A stretch of 64,000 bases of DNA from Madurella fahalii (GCA_029876055.1 CM056877.1:3472001-3536000), one strand, 5' to 3'; shown: positions 10,612 through 22,172, counted from the first letter of the stretch. Translations and numbers: made by a program. The notes: generated by a model not told the origin, from the letters alone.

Positions 10612-12155
10612 AAGTTCGTGGAACTGTGACAATCTTGAGGGAATAGCTGGACGGGCAAGCATCAGAGAGGAAGCTTACCCCAGAAGAGTTATCGACAGCC
10701 TAAGAGCTGATAGATGTATGGTTACGGGGCAGCCCACCTGATTTTCCTTCTCGACACAACTGCCCGTAGTTTCCGTCATAACGTTCCGGAACTGCAGGAG
10801 GGGGTACTGTCAGCATCGCTGATCTAGGAGAAGAGAAATAGGCACATACTAGCATAGTTATAGTTTTAGACGGCGGGGTTTGCCAGAGCCCAGTACAATA
10901 AAGTTGAAAACACCCCAATGAGGCTCAGGATAATAACCTCCTCGAGTGGGTAAGTCTCCACCCGCCTCCCAAGTCCTCGGATTTCTTCTTTAGGACTAGG
11001 CGTTCTAGGTAAAGCAGAGTAAGAGACAGTAAGGCAGTGCCGGATAGACACCACCGTAGCTAAGTAATTGAGATAGGGTTATATACCCTATTCCCATTAT
11101 ACCCCCATTTAATATCCTTTTACTCACTACCGAAGGTCCGCGACCAAGGAGTCTGCAGCTAACCGGAGAGAAGGCTTGGGCCGCCGGAACTGCACAGGCT
11201 ACGACCAATGAGAGCAGTCGGATGGATGCGCGGCCGTCAGTACGTGCCGGCATACATTCTCGCAAGCAGCGAGCAGCACTTATAAAAGGCTGCTGGAAAG
11301 CAGACGCGGTTCCCTTTTTCTTTCGTTTCTTTTTCTACAACTCTTCCTGGGGAAACGGTATAAAGCGTGTTATCCTTTGGTGTACACTAATAATATGGGG
11401 TTATCGACCCCTTTCCTTGACAACGCCAAGAAGGGTCTGCGGGAGCGACCCGATCCCAAAGAAAATGCCGCCACAGGCCGGTGACGTCATAACCCACCAA
11501 TACAACGACCCTGCCCAGAAGCCGCTCCGAAGGTCACGCAAGTAATAGGCAGTGGCAGGCTGAATGTTTCCACTGCCGCTGCCTGGTTTCTTCCGGTGAC
11601 TTGGGATTATGTACGGAATCGTAGCACAACATCAGGGCATTTCGCTTCGTTGTCATCATAGCCTACGGAAACAAGCGGGACCCAGCCGAATCCTGGCATG
11701 TACGTGTATCAAGGCTATGCAAGATGCAGACATGCGGCCTTTAACTTCGGACATGATAGGTGTGTGTGTGTTCCATAAATGAGTGCCGTGCTTCTTTTCA
11801 GCAAGCAGAACCGAATCTGATTTGATTGGATGATTGACAACAGCGCCAGAAAAAGAAGACCAGAATAGGGACCCAGGGTCGAGTGGGTGGTGACGTCAGT
11901 TGTCACTTGCACTTGCGCCTTGCCCTTCCATTTGTTGTATGATGATGATGCTGTGAGATAAAGATATCGAGCCAGCCGGGAAGCAATACATATATCCGTC
12001 CATCTCCCGTAGAAATTGTATTTCCTCCAGCTAACATCCATCAAACAATCTCAGTGAACTTCCATTACCCACTACTACGCATCGCACAATCCGAGTCCAA
12101 CAACAAATAACTACATCACCAACCAAGACACTACAAGGATCAGACCCCATCCAAA
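10612..12155. other. Intergenic region, possible decayed transposon sequence
   Basis: No intact gene. The stretch 10750-11250 read on the minus strand has TATA-like words (TATATAACCC near 11080) and a C-rich end near 10800 that could belong to a solo LTR, but I could not find paired ends or a target duplication. A (TG)n-like run lies near 11760-11770. Confidence 0.3.
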
Positions 12156-12475
12156 ATGGGCGCCGTCGTCTCCTGCGTAAGTTGCCCGCACCAAGCCCCC
12201 ATCACAACCCATGACTCCCCATGCTCACAATTTTCCCTTACTAGATCCAATCGTGCCTGCGCACCATCGGCCGCACCATCATGGCCGTCATCAACGGCAT
12301 TGGCGGCATCATCATGGCCATTGTCAACGGCATCGTCCGCTTCCTCGACATCATTGTCGGCTTTCTGACCTGCAACACGTGCGGTGGCCGCCACCGCCGC
12401 CACACCACCGGGACGACCGGTCGGCGACGCGGCTTTGGAAGGCGGAGGCATATGGGAACTACTAGTACCATCTAA
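12156..12475 (+). CDS. Small putatively acylated membrane protein, 83 aa
   Basis: Exons 12156-12176 and 12245-12475, with a 68-nt intron starting GTAAGT. Exon 1 encodes just seven residues, MGAVVSC. These fit an N-myristoylation signal (Gly2, Ser6) with Cys7 available for palmitoylation. The rest has a short amphipathic part, a Gly/Ile-rich hydrophobic stretch of about 30 residues (residues 20-50), a CNTCGG turn, and an Arg/His/Thr/Gly-rich basic tail. I do not recognise a named family. Location at a membrane is inferred from composition and motif. It is transcribed towards rad1, which lies convergently 318 bases downstream. Confidence 0.65.
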
Positions 12476-12793
12476 GTCACGCTACCCCGAATAAAGGGTG
12501 ACGTTGCGGGGTGGTATGATGCGTAACGATGGTCGTGGTTGAGACGGCTTCCTTCTCCTTTCGCGCGCTTTTTCTTCAGGATGGATGACGAAGTTGAAGA
12601 CACGAGATACCCGATACCCAAGCTATGGTTCTGAAGTTGGGGGGTGGGAAGGAGTGCAAGCGGAAGAAGGAAAGGGATATATTGGGTCACGGATGATTTG
12701 TACTCTTAGCGTTTCGTTTCGGTCAATAAGCACGCTCTCCATTTATCTAAGGTCTTTATCGACATCGAATGACTTATCATAGCCGAAAGTGTA

Positions 12794-15622
12794 TCACTCA
12801 TCCTCCAGCAGATCCTTCGCAAAGAAGCCGTAGATCTTGCCCGCGGCCTCCCTCCCCACCAACGGCTCCAGTTCCTCCACCGTCATGTTGGCCACCTCCT
12901 TGATGTTCTCCGTCTCAAGCGCAATGTTGACAATATTCTTTTGCGTCACGCCAGGCACCGCAGCCAGCATCTCCTGCGGTTCGGCATTAAACGCCTGCTC
13001 CTCAGCGGGCGCATCCTTATCCAGGCCGGCCCTCACCGCGGCAACCGGATCCGGCTCATCCTCCTGCGACTTGAGCCTCTCAAAGATCTCGGCCGTCTCA
13101 TACGGCGACGACGACCAGATGATCCTCAGCTTCGGAAAAGCCAGCGTGAGCAGCACAATCTTGCTCTGCAGGTCATTGGCCCCGGCGTTGGCCGCGCTCA
13201 CGCTGGACAGGCTCCCCGAGAGGTCGGCAAACGGCTCTAGCGTGAAGCTCTTGTTCTGGTCGAACTCGATCAGCAGCATCGGGTTCCGGTAGTATTGGAA
13301 CATGGCCTCGCACTGGCTGTACAGCCGGCCGTCCTTGAACGAGCTGATGAGGTCGCTGACGCTCTTGCGCTCGACGCAGATGGTCGGGCTGAGGATGTAG
13401 TCGCCCACCGTCAGCATGCAGGGGACGATGATCATGGACCGGCCGTGCAGGAGGGACGGGAGCGAGGAGCGGAACTCGCGCACGTCGACCACGACCCGCG
13501 GCGGCTGCGCCGTGGCCGCGAGCCGGCCGCCCCCCGCGATGCGCGTGTTGATGGTGCGCAGGAAGGCCTCTTGCGGGTCGTCGACGCCGTGGGCGTCCGT
13601 CGTCATGACGACTGACATGCTGGCGCGCTCCTTGATGAGCTTGGTGAAGGCGTCCTTCTCGCGGCGGACCGTCGAGAGGTAGCGCTGTTCCTCGACTGAC
13701 CCGCCGTAGTAGAGAAAGTAGACCCTGACGTTCCGGTCGTTATGGGATGAGCGGTAGACCTCCACTCGCCGAATAAAGGCAGCGTCGGGCTCGTACATGA
13801 TGATGTACTTTGGCTTGACTTCCTCGAGGATATGCTCGTCCTGGTCCCCGTCGTACGCGTGGATTACGACTAGATCCTGCATCTCGTATAATTGGTAGTA
13901 GTCGTCCATGTCCTCTAACGGGTCCGCGATAACATCTTCCTTCTGCTTTGCTTCTTCCTCGGTGATTTGGACCTCAGCCATTAGCTCGGCCACCTCGCCG
14001 GGTTTCTCGAAATACTGCGCTATGCTCCCGTTATCGAGACGGCCCGGTCCTGCGCCGACCGCCCCTCCTCCACGGATCCGCCGCCTCTTGTTTGGAGGAG
14101 CCCGAGATTTCGAGTGGGCGTGACCGAGGCGTGGATCGACTGCACCGCTGAGGGCCCTTTGGTTTTCTGAGAATAGAGTTGCACTGACTTGGGCAAATTC
14201 CCGCTTCCACTTAAGATAGTTGCGCAACTTTCTTCTCATCATGAAGGCAGCCGAGGGCTTGTCTTCCTCCGGGTCGTGGAACTCCTCGACCCGCTTCTCG
14301 ATCCTTGGTTTGACGTGCATCGTCTGCAGATAGTCACGGAGCTGCCGGCATGTATTCGTATCTGAGCACATGATCAGGATCGTACTGTTGGAGTCGTCGC
14401 GGACCGCAGGCTCGAAGTAGAGGTCTCGGTCGATTTCTTCCAATACCTCAGCCAAGACGGCCCACTTTGGCTGTTCTTCCAAGACGGGCCGCAAGGCGTC
14501 GATGGTTGTATCTGGGCCTGCTTTCTGGTTGCTCGAGTAGACGCGCCGCTTTGCCGTGTCAAAAATGGTCTGCGCGGCGTCTAGAAACAGCCATGGGGAT
14601 TGCGTCTGCCTGGTTGAACCAGGAGGCGGCGAGTGGGCTGCGTGGATGGTATCGAGCTGCTGCAGAAACGACACGGCATCGAGGGCCAAAATAGACTGAA
14701 GCATCCCTCTGAGAACGGTCAAGTCGTTCACAATCTGCTTTGTCTTCCAGCTGACCCGGTGCCAGTTCGGATCCAACTGGCGGCGGACAATGACATCAAA
14801 ATTCTTGAGTAGGGCGCTGTCAAGGTTCCAATCATCCATTTCTAGCCCCGTGTTGCTCTTTTTGAGTTCGTGGATGCTGACTTCGACGCATTCCATGACG
14901 GCGTTCTGGATATCGCGCATGGCCTCGGTCATGGGAACTTCCAATTCGATCACTTCGGCCTTCTTCTTCCCTTCCAACGCCTGGGCGACATGCATATGAA
15001 AACGCGGCCACAACGAGGCTTTGCGGAGGAACAAGTTCCTCATCATGGTGGCTAGCGGCGAGAAGCCCGTTGTGAAGGGATCGGGGTTATCCGAGAAGGC
15101 TTTGAGGAAGCCTGCCTTGTTCTTCTGGCGGTATATCCTCAGAATGAAGGCTTCCAAAGACGTCGCAACCACGCGGTCAGCATGGAGAACAATCATGCCT
15201 GTGATGGTTTCCGGGTTCAGGAGGCCGGTTAGCATATCGACGACCAGAATGCGGGATGTGATGCTGAAGATGCCGCCGCCGGCGTACATCTTCTCGCGGG
15301 TCGCCACGTTGGTGAAATCCGTGTTGACCACGGTCAAACCTCGAGCCCGTGGTGACATGCTTACGGCAGCATGCTCGGCGAGGGCCTCCCCGATCCAAGC
15401 GTTTTCTCTGTCCCCCGCGCTGACAATAACAATCAAATTGTTACCAGCAGCATCGTAGGAATGGAGCAAGTTGGTAACGAGACGGATGAGGCCGAGGCCT
15501 CGCGCCAATATGACGAGTTCATCTTCTTTGCGGAGCTCCTCGAAGAGCTTCTGCTGATAGGCCTGGGAGATGGGCTCAGTACGGAGGCGAGGCACGCAGG
15601 ACGGGCGGGCTTTGCTAAACAT
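12794..15622 (-). CDS. rad1: XPF/Rad1-type DNA repair endonuclease
   Basis: Catalytic subunit of the structure-specific nuclease that cuts 5' of bubbles and branches in nucleotide excision repair and recombination, acting with Rad10/ERCC1. A single exon of 942 aa starts at the ATG 15622-15620 and ends at 12794. The N-terminal part resembles the inactive SF2 helicase-like domain of XPF (KLFEELRKEDELVILARGLG, then a dead Walker A region). The ERCC4 nuclease motif is intact near residues 735-755: VVVDVREF, GDYILS, then CVERKSVSDL, which fits the GDxnERKx3D signature. The C-terminal 80 residues hold the helix-hairpin-helix pair (AAVPGVTQKN, MTVEELEPLVG) used for binding the partner. Length fits fungal Rad1 proteins. 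Confidence 0.95.
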   Translation of the reverse strand: MFSKARPSCVPRLRTEPISQAYQQKLFEELRKEDELVILARGLGLIRLVTNLLHSYDAAGNNLIVIVSAGDRENAWIGEALAEHAAVSMSPRARGLTVVNTDFTNVATREKMYAGGGIFSITSRILVVDMLTGLLNPETITGMIVLHADRVVATSLEAFILRIYRQKNKAGFLKAFSDNPDPFTTGFSPLATMMRNLFLRKASLWPRFHMHVAQALEGKKKAEVIELEVPMTEAMRDIQNAVMECVEVSIHELKKSNTGLEMDDWNLDSALLKNFDVIVRRQLDPNWHRVSWKTKQIVNDLTVLRGMLQSILALDAVSFLQQLDTIHAAHSPPPGSTRQTQSPWLFLDAAQTIFDTAKRRVYSSNQKAGPDTTIDALRPVLEEQPKWAVLAEVLEEIDRDLYFEPAVRDDSNSTILIMCSDTNTCRQLRDYLQTMHVKPRIEKRVEEFHDPEEDKPSAAFMMRRKLRNYLKWKREFAQVSATLFSENQRALSGAVDPRLGHAHSKSRAPPNKRRRIRGGGAVGAGPGRLDNGSIAQYFEKPGEVAELMAEVQITEEEAKQKEDVIADPLEDMDDYYQLYEMQDLVVIHAYDGDQDEHILEEVKPKYIIMYEPDAAFIRRVEVYRSSHNDRNVRVYFLYYGGSVEEQRYLSTVRREKDAFTKLIKERASMSVVMTTDAHGVDDPQEAFLRTINTRIAGGGRLAATAQPPRVVVDVREFRSSLPSLLHGRSMIIVPCMLTVGDYILSPTICVERKSVSDLISSFKDGRLYSQCEAMFQYYRNPMLLIEFDQNKSFTLEPFADLSGSLSSVSAANAGANDLQSKIVLLTLAFPKLRIIWSSSPYETAEIFERLKSQEDEPDPVAAVRAGLDKDAPAEEQAFNAEPQEMLAAVPGVTQKNIVNIALETENIKEVANMTVEELEPLVGREAAGKIYGFFAKDLLEDE

Positions 15623-16079
15623 ACAAGAGGCAGCGAAAGCTTCACGGGCTGCACAGACTGCGAGGTGCCGGCAGCCGACATGCGGGGCGCGTTGTTAAAG
15701 GTGCAATCTCAAATGAGAGTTCACAGTCGACGCGCGGCATCCTCGTCGCCGGGGTTGGATGTACGTAGGTACTGTGTAATCCGTAATACGGGGTATGTTA
15801 CGTGGATGGGAGGTACCCATTCCGTCTCGTGGTAAATGCCAAGCCCGCTGCCAACGGAGATCCCTTGGACACAGCACCGACGTCATTGCCTTGCGCTGCT
15901 CAAATGTGCAATACAAAGTCCAACAAGTCTCCAACATAAAAGCAAGTCCGACAGTTCCAGTGCTCATTGTTCTCTCTTCCCTTTATACTGAACACATCAT
16001 ACCACTACGCCAGAGAATCCGCGATACATAAACAGCAAGCCTTCTCTCGAAGCCCCCTGTCACTTATCAGGCCAGCATC
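15623..16079. promoter_or_regulatory. Divergent intergenic region of rad1 and the small gene at 16080
   Basis: The 457 bases separate two head-to-head starts, so both promoters must lie here. No consensus element stands out, and no open frame in it is supported. Confidence 0.5.
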
Positions 16080-16355
16080 ATGGACTCATCCAAGACAACC
16101 CAGCAACAAAAGGACACCAACCAGCCGGTAAGTTGCATCTCGGTTGAAAATCACACTTGCGCAGCTCAGGTCGCTAACAATACGCTCTTCTCGAAGACCG
16201 AGGGCAGCGGCCTGCACAAGGTGGCCGACAATGTCAAGGCCGCCTTCCAGGCTCACTCTGCGAACCCCGGCCCAGTCATTCCCGACAACTTCAAGGCCCA
16301 AGAAGAAGGAACGAAGGAGGAACGCAAGGCTAAGGCACAAGAGATGAACAAATAG
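16080..16355 (+). CDS. Small conserved-looking hydrophilic protein (77 or 91 aa)
   Basis: The ATG at 16080 follows a CAGCATC leader. A GTAAGT at 16128 and an AG at 16169 bound a possible 42-nt intron that keeps phase and contains no stop, so the product is 77 aa if spliced and 91 aa if not. The remaining body reads SKTEGSGLHKVADN, an amphipathic helix, then a Lys/Glu-rich tail ending KAQEMNK. No signal peptide or membrane segment is present. I do not recognise a family. The intron is short even for fungi, so either form is possible. Confidence 0.55.
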   Translation: MDSSKTTQQQKDTNQPVSCISVENHTCAAQVANNTLFSKTEGSGLHKVADNVKAAFQAHSANPGPVIPDNFKAQEEGTKEERKAKAQEMNK

Positions 16356-17037
16356 GAGAACGACGGATAGAAATTCTCCATCACGCACGATTTGTAAATC
16401 CAATCCATGGTCTGTCGGAGACGGCTTAGGCTACCATTGAGACAGGTGTAATAATTGAGTGTTTTGTCCGGATGCATGTAACCTGTAACTTTGCGGCCGG
16501 CGCGTAACGCCCGTATCTGTAATCATCCCCACTTGGCTTTGCTCAGGCAGGCATCCATTTCTTGTGGCTGTGCACTACCACCCCAGTCCATGGGCTCGCT
16601 GGGGGAGTGTCCCCTGAATCTGTAGCCCGCGGTGATGCAAGCGCTCGATTCAACATCTCCCAAACTCGACTTCCGGATTTCCCGTCGCGAACTTTTGTCG
16701 AGCCTGCTCTTCGTCGGCTCCGGGCCCCGCCCATTGTTACTCGTTCTTTGGCCTTCACAACTGGATTCTGCCAGCAAGGCCCCGAGTTGCCGGCTTAGCA
16801 CAGCAGCGTCGAGTCCTAGCCTCAATTAGCGCCTCAATCCGCGGGTACCACTCCCCAACTGCCCAGCGAGTGACGATCCGCCGACCCGGCGAGATTTCGC
16901 GTTGCTGCCCAGCGCGAAGGCAACGCCCGTCGTACCTCGAGTTCCCGATCTCTCCGTGCCCCTCGCCCGACCGTTTGACAGACACGACAACAGGCAGTGA
17001 CGTACCCCGGGGCCACGACCCCCTCTCCTAGTTCGCG
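16356..17037. other. Intergenic region upstream of las17
   Basis: No supportable gene. The sequence is moderately GC-rich and carries the las17 promoter; no clear element was seen. Confidence 0.45.
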
Positions 17038-19170
17038 ATGCCGTCGATCCTAAGTGACGACGACCGGGAGACTGTCAAGCGCTTTGTGCCCAAACAAACC
17101 AACAAGATACATGCCGTCGCCGTTGCTAGGCTCTACATCGCCTATCCAAACAGGTCAAAATGGACATACACAGGCCTACAAGGTGCAGTCGTGCTGGCGA
17201 ACGACCTCGTCGGTAACACATTCTGGGTGAAGATGGTGGATATTTCGGTAGGTCACTTGAGGTTCGATCCGTCAAACGCGGCAGGTTAACACGAAGTAGC
17301 CTGGGAATCGAGGAGTAATATGGGACCAGGAGATCTACCAAAATTGGAGGTACAGCCAGGACCGCGTCTTCTTTCACACTTTCGAGCTGGAAGAGTGCCT
17401 GGCGGGTTTGTCCTTTGTCGATGAGAAGGAGGCGAAGCAGTTTCTGAAAAAGATGAACGACCGAGAAAAGAATGCAAGCAAAGCCACGCTGAAAACACCG
17501 TTCGGAGGCGCCGCGCCGGGTGCCAGCCACCACAAGCACCATCACGGGATACTCGGGGGGATTTTCGGAGGTCATCGGCATTCGTCAGCGCCGACGCCGC
17601 CCGAAACGCCGCGCGCACCCCAGACTACAAGAGACCAGCGGTCCGGCAGCGTCAACAGCCATCGGAGCCAAGTGGTGCTGTCAGAGTTTGCAGAGCTAGA
17701 TGCCTTTGACCCTCAGTGGAGGGAGCATTTCGGAGACGACTTGAAAGCAAAAGGCTTGACGGACGACTTTATTCGTGATAACCAGGACTTTATTATCAGC
17801 TTCCTCAAGGACGAGCAAGCAGCGCAGAGCAAGCAGGCCGTATCGTCACCTCCCCCGCCGCCGCCGCCGCCGCCCCCGGTCAATGGATCGGGCGTCGGAC
17901 TCAGAGCCCCTCCGCCCCCACCACCTGCAACTCAGCGGTCAGTTTCCGAGACGGTAACAGCGCCCCCACCACCCCCAGCCCCGAGGAGAGGACCAGCTCC
18001 TCCGCCGCCTCCGGCGCCGAGAAGGTCGGCAAAGTCAGATGTGCCGGATCACCACGAAACGACACCGCCACGGGACTCTCCTCCACCTCCCGCTCGGCCT
18101 CGATTCGCTGTTCCTCCACCCATAGCGGATGCTGGCAAATATGCACGCGCAGAATCTCCTCGCGCCGTTCCGTCGCCTCCTGCTCCCGGACCGCCGCCTC
18201 CGCCCCGACCAGCAAAGACGCCACTCGAGGACGCGGAGCCAACACAGAAATACGGTGTTCCGCCACCCTTTACCGGCCAGAGAAACGTGCCCCCCCCACC
18301 GCCGAGCCGCGGCCATGTTCCTCCTCCGCCTCCGTCCCGACAGTCAGCCCAAGCAAACATCCCGGCTGCGCCGCCCCCGCTTCCTCCGAAGGGCCCGACC
18401 TCGAGCGCACCACCGCTTCCGCCTGCGAGCTCTCGACCGCCTCCGGCGCTACCGGTTAGAAGCCCTGTCGCAGCCCCGCCGCCTCCCCCGCCCTTACCGT
18501 CCTCAACTGCACCTCCTGCTCCGCCTCTACCCTCCTCCAGCGCACCGCCAGCTCCACCACCTCCCCCTCCGCTGCCTTCGGCGAGTGCCCCTCCCGCGCC
18601 GCCCCCTCTTCCACCATCCGCCAGCGGCGCACCACCACCCCCACCGCCGCCTCCGCCTCCTCCCGGACCCGGCATGGGCGGTGTCCCACCTCCACCTCCC
18701 CCTCCTCCCCCACCTCCGGGACCAGGAGCCGGCATTCCGCCACCGCCGCCCCCACCTCCCCCACCGAACCGCGACTCAGGCTACTCCTCGAGTGCACCAG
18801 CTCCAGCCGCGGCGCTACCCCCAGCCGATGCCAGCCGTTCGGCGGTGCTGGACAGCATCCGCGGAGCGGGCGGCATCGCCTCGCTCAAAAAGGTCGACCG
18901 CAGCCAGATCCGCGACCGCAGTGGGGCCAATGTCGGTGGTGCTGGTGGTGGTAATGACACCGGTCCGCATGGGAGCGGCCTGCCGCCCGCTGGTATCACG
19001 CCTGGCGGTGGTGGCGGCGGCGGTATGGCGGATGCGTTGGCGGCGGCATTGCAGAAGCGGAAGGAGAAAGTTAGTCGAAGTGGTGAGTATTTCTTCTCCT
19101 TTTTCTAGAGGTAATCGTGACTGAGCTAACGGCTTTCGCAGATGATGAGGACGACGACGATGATTGGTGA
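17038..19170 (+). CDS. las17: WASP/Las17 family actin nucleation-promoting factor
   Basis: Activates the Arp2/3 complex at endocytic sites and hyphal tips. Exons 17038-17247, 17300-19082 and 19142-19170 give 673 aa. Residues 1-140 form the WH1 (EVH1) domain, including WTYTGLQGAVVLAND and GVIWDQEIYQNW, which binds verprolin/WIP proteins. A His/Gly-rich linker follows, then about 350 residues of proline-rich SH3 and profilin ligands. Near the end come a WH2 actin-binding motif (SRSAVLDSIRGAGGIASLKKV), a central region (MADALAAALQKRKEKVS), and an acidic tail ending in Asp-Asp-Trp, placed by the last 29-nt exon. There is no CRIB domain, as in yeast Las17. The phase across intron 2 restores the terminal DDW exactly, which supports the model. 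Confidence 0.95.
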
Positions 19171-20528
19171 TGGCGTGGTCGGTGATCGGGATGGGCGTCC
19201 GGTCAGTGTGTCCTATGGCCACTTGGCGATGGAGGAAAGTAGTTCTTAACAAAGTCCTTGAGCGCAAAGCAAGACGTTGATGCAGATAGGGAATCCCGGC
19301 GGTGATAGGGGGATTGAAAGAGTCGAGCTGGGGGGATACAGGAGAAAGGATGACGAACGAAGGGCTTGCTCGAAGACAAGAGGGGAGACGGTCGAGCATG
19401 CTTACATGAGTTTTAGAGGCAATAGGAGTATGGTTTTGGGAAACAATGGCCTAACCCGGATATCGCTTATCGATTATCCTACGCTAAAGCTGTATCGTTC
19501 AGTCGTAGATTACAATCTTGGAAGCAAGAGGGTTTAACTCCATAGCTGGATCATGCTTCTATTGCACGCCCCCAGGGCACAGGCCGGGAGCGGTACCGAA
19601 ACCGGACAACATCGGAATGGCGCTGTTTCTTTCCTATTCCCGCTGGATCGCAAAACACAGTAATCTCCAGATAGTCTTTGGTGCCGCGGGAAGAGATGTG
19701 GTGAAGAGCGTGCGGGTTATTTTATAAAAGTTACCTCGTGTAGAACCAGGCTTTGCTTCCCGCGATCCAGGCTTGGGTCCATGGGAGTTTACCTCCATTC
19801 AGTTTAGCCTCAAGTGCTCAAACCTCGGGCACCCCTTGCACCTGAGAACCAACTTTCAAACCAATCAAATCGCATAAGTAAAACTAGGCCAGCTGGTCTA
19901 GACTCTGCCGCTCCGGTGCAACGCTCGGCCGAGCCCAGCAACCTCCACTAGCCACTCCTCCCTCCCCTAACCGGCGGAAATGAGGCTGTGCGTCAGAGAC
20001 GAATCTAACGGGGTATTTTCGATCCGGCTGCGCGGTACATTCTCCGTATCACAGCAGCCATTCGCCAATCCAGAGAATACGCATTGTGTTGCAATCTGCC
20101 TCAAAATTCCCCGGCCATGGCACGGCCAAGCAACTCGTGTACCAATACGCTTAGACCTGTGGCGAATTATGATTTATATGTGGCGGTGCGTCTGACCACC
20201 CTTTCCCGTGCATCGAGCCAAGACGCTTCCCCGAAGACCCCCTTGCAAGGGTCAAGAACTGCCAACGACTTCAATCCCTCCCTGCCAAACTGGTCTCTCT
20301 CGGGGGGTAAAAAAAAAAAAAAGGGCCCTTTGTTTCGCTTCTCACGTTCTTTATCATTCACGTTTCTATACGGGCACTCGACGCCATTGACGGTCTTGTG
20401 CCGATCCGATAAATCTTGCCGCGAGCCTGGCGGTACTGACGACGTGACGTACACCGTCTTCTTTCTTGAGCGAGCGCGGTGCTGATCAAAGCACAATCGA
20501 CGCTATTTGATCAGTGCAGTAGTCCACC
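19171..20528. other. Intergenic region between las17 and gdt1
   Basis: No supportable gene. A G-then-A tract (about 14 A) lies near 20306-20324. The part from 20400 is probably the gdt1 promoter and leader. Confidence 0.45.
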
Positions 20529-22172
20529 ATGAGGTTACGGAATCGGAAATCGCCGTTTCTCCTCCTGCTGCTCCCGTCGCTCGCGGCAGCAGCGGCCCTC
20601 GCCGACAAGCAGCTGGAAAGCGACTCGGTAGCACATGCCTTCCGATCGGACCCTATCTCGGATGGCGCGTCATCCACAAAGAAACTCGGAACAAAAGATG
20701 CGCCTGTTGATGGGAAAGACGGGAAGCCGCACGCTGGTCCATTTGTTGAGCTCGACCGGACTGGCGCGTCCACGAAGGAGCTACCCGCCCTAAAAGACCG
20801 CCCTGAAGATCCCACGATTATCGACGGGAAGAGAATACCTGAAAGCAACGATGGCGTCATGGACGATAAGAACCGGCAAGGTCCCAGAAAAGGCACGACA
20901 GGGACCGAAGGTGGCGTGAGCGAGAAGGACAAGGAGCGGATGCTCAAGGAGCAGCAAACTGGCGAGAAGGTTGGAAACAAGCCGCAGACGCCCAAGGAAT
21001 TGCCTCCGCTTCCAGAGTCGGATCAAGAGAAGATCCTGGAGAACAGCGACACCAGGTATAGCGACAAGTCCGCGGATGAGGTGTCGGGGCTTGAGGTTGG
21101 TCCCGCCACACAACCCGGATGACTGTGCGCCCCAGCTGACTATGATGTTAGAAACCAGCCGATCTCCCAAGCAAAATCCACGACAAACCCCCGCCCCTCC
21201 CCGAGTCTGTGGCCAACATCGACCATCTGGATGTCACGAAGGGCGGAAAGTCGGGAACGAACTTGGAGGTGAACGAGGAAGGCAACGAAAGCCTCATCCG
21301 GCCCTTCCACTCATTTGTGTTGTCTCTCACCATGATTCTCTTTTCTGAGATCGGCGACAAGACCTTCCTCGTTGCCGCGCTCATGGCGATGAAGCACGAC
21401 CGCATGGTGGTATTCTCAGCCGCCTTCAGCGCCTTGATCACCATGACGGTCCTTTCAGCCATCTTGGGGCATGCGGTACCTAGTCTGATTCCGAAGCGCC
21501 TAACAAATTACCTCGCCGCGGCGTTGTTCATGGTGTTCGGGGGTCGCCTGCTACGCGAGGGACTCGCCATGAGCCCCGACGAGGGTGTTTCTGCCGAAAT
21601 GCAAGAGGTCGAGATGGAGCTCGCGGAAAAGGAGAACCTCGCTAGGAAGGAGGGCCAACGGAGATCTAACGTTTCGCCGTACTCGTTGGAAATGGGCCTC
21701 GGCAACCGCAAGTCCCGGCCCAAGTCTCGAATCCCGGCACCACCTCGCAGCCCTTCGAGCTCGCCCGAGGGTCGGAGCCCATCGCCGCGGCCGGGTGCTC
21801 TAGCGGGATTTCTTTCGGGCCTAAACAACCTCTTATCACTGCTCCTGAGCCCTGCTTGGGTGCAAACTTTTGTCATGACGTTCCTGGGAGAATGGGGCGA
21901 CCGTAGCCAGATCGCGACGATTGCGATGGCGGCGGGCCAGGACTACTGGTGGGTGACCCTGGGCGCCATCCTGGGCCATGCCTGCTGCACCGGTGTCGCG
22001 GTTATCGGAGGCAGAGCCCTCGCGGGCAAAGTGAGCCTCAAAGTTGGTAAGTTATTGCTCCTCCAGCTTCCCCGACGATCCTGGTTGCTAACCGTGTCCA
22101 GTTACCGTCGGCGGTGCCGTCGCGTTCCTCGTTTTCGGCTTTATCTATTTATATGATGCGTTCTACTCGTAA
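20529..22172 (+). CDS. gdt1: Gdt1/TMEM165 family (UPF0016) cation/proton exchanger
   Basis: Golgi membrane Mn2+/Ca2+:H+ antiporter that supplies manganese for glycosylation. Exons 20529-21095, 21152-22046 and 22102-22172 give 510 aa. An N-terminal signal peptide (residues 1-25, a Leu/Ala run after RNRK) is followed by a long acidic and Lys-rich luminal region. Two homologous halves then carry the family signature E-x-G-D-[KR]-[ST]: SEIGDKTF near residue 253 and GEWGDRSQ near residue 435, each inside membrane helices. A cytosolic loop rich in Ser/Pro/Arg separates the halves. The last 24 codons come from a small exon that supplies the final helix. The N-terminal extension is longer than in yeast Gdt1. 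Confidence 0.92.

Noticed and set aside
10068..10662. Two 196-codon minus-strand frames opposite the coiled-coil repeats
   Set aside because: They exist only because the repeat is stop-free in several frames; the plus strand has the splice-consistent gene.
10750..11250. Possible solo LTR
   Set aside because: TATA-like words and a C-rich end were seen, but no terminal inverted dinucleotides, second copy or target-site duplication could be shown.
1791..15622. smc5 and rad1 as a repair gene cluster
   Set aside because: They are 7 kb apart, on opposite strands, separated by an accessory-like island; nearness is not evidence of a functional cluster.
18049..18735. Gly-rich 228-codon minus-strand frame opposite las17
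   Set aside because: Mirror of the proline-rich codons of las17.
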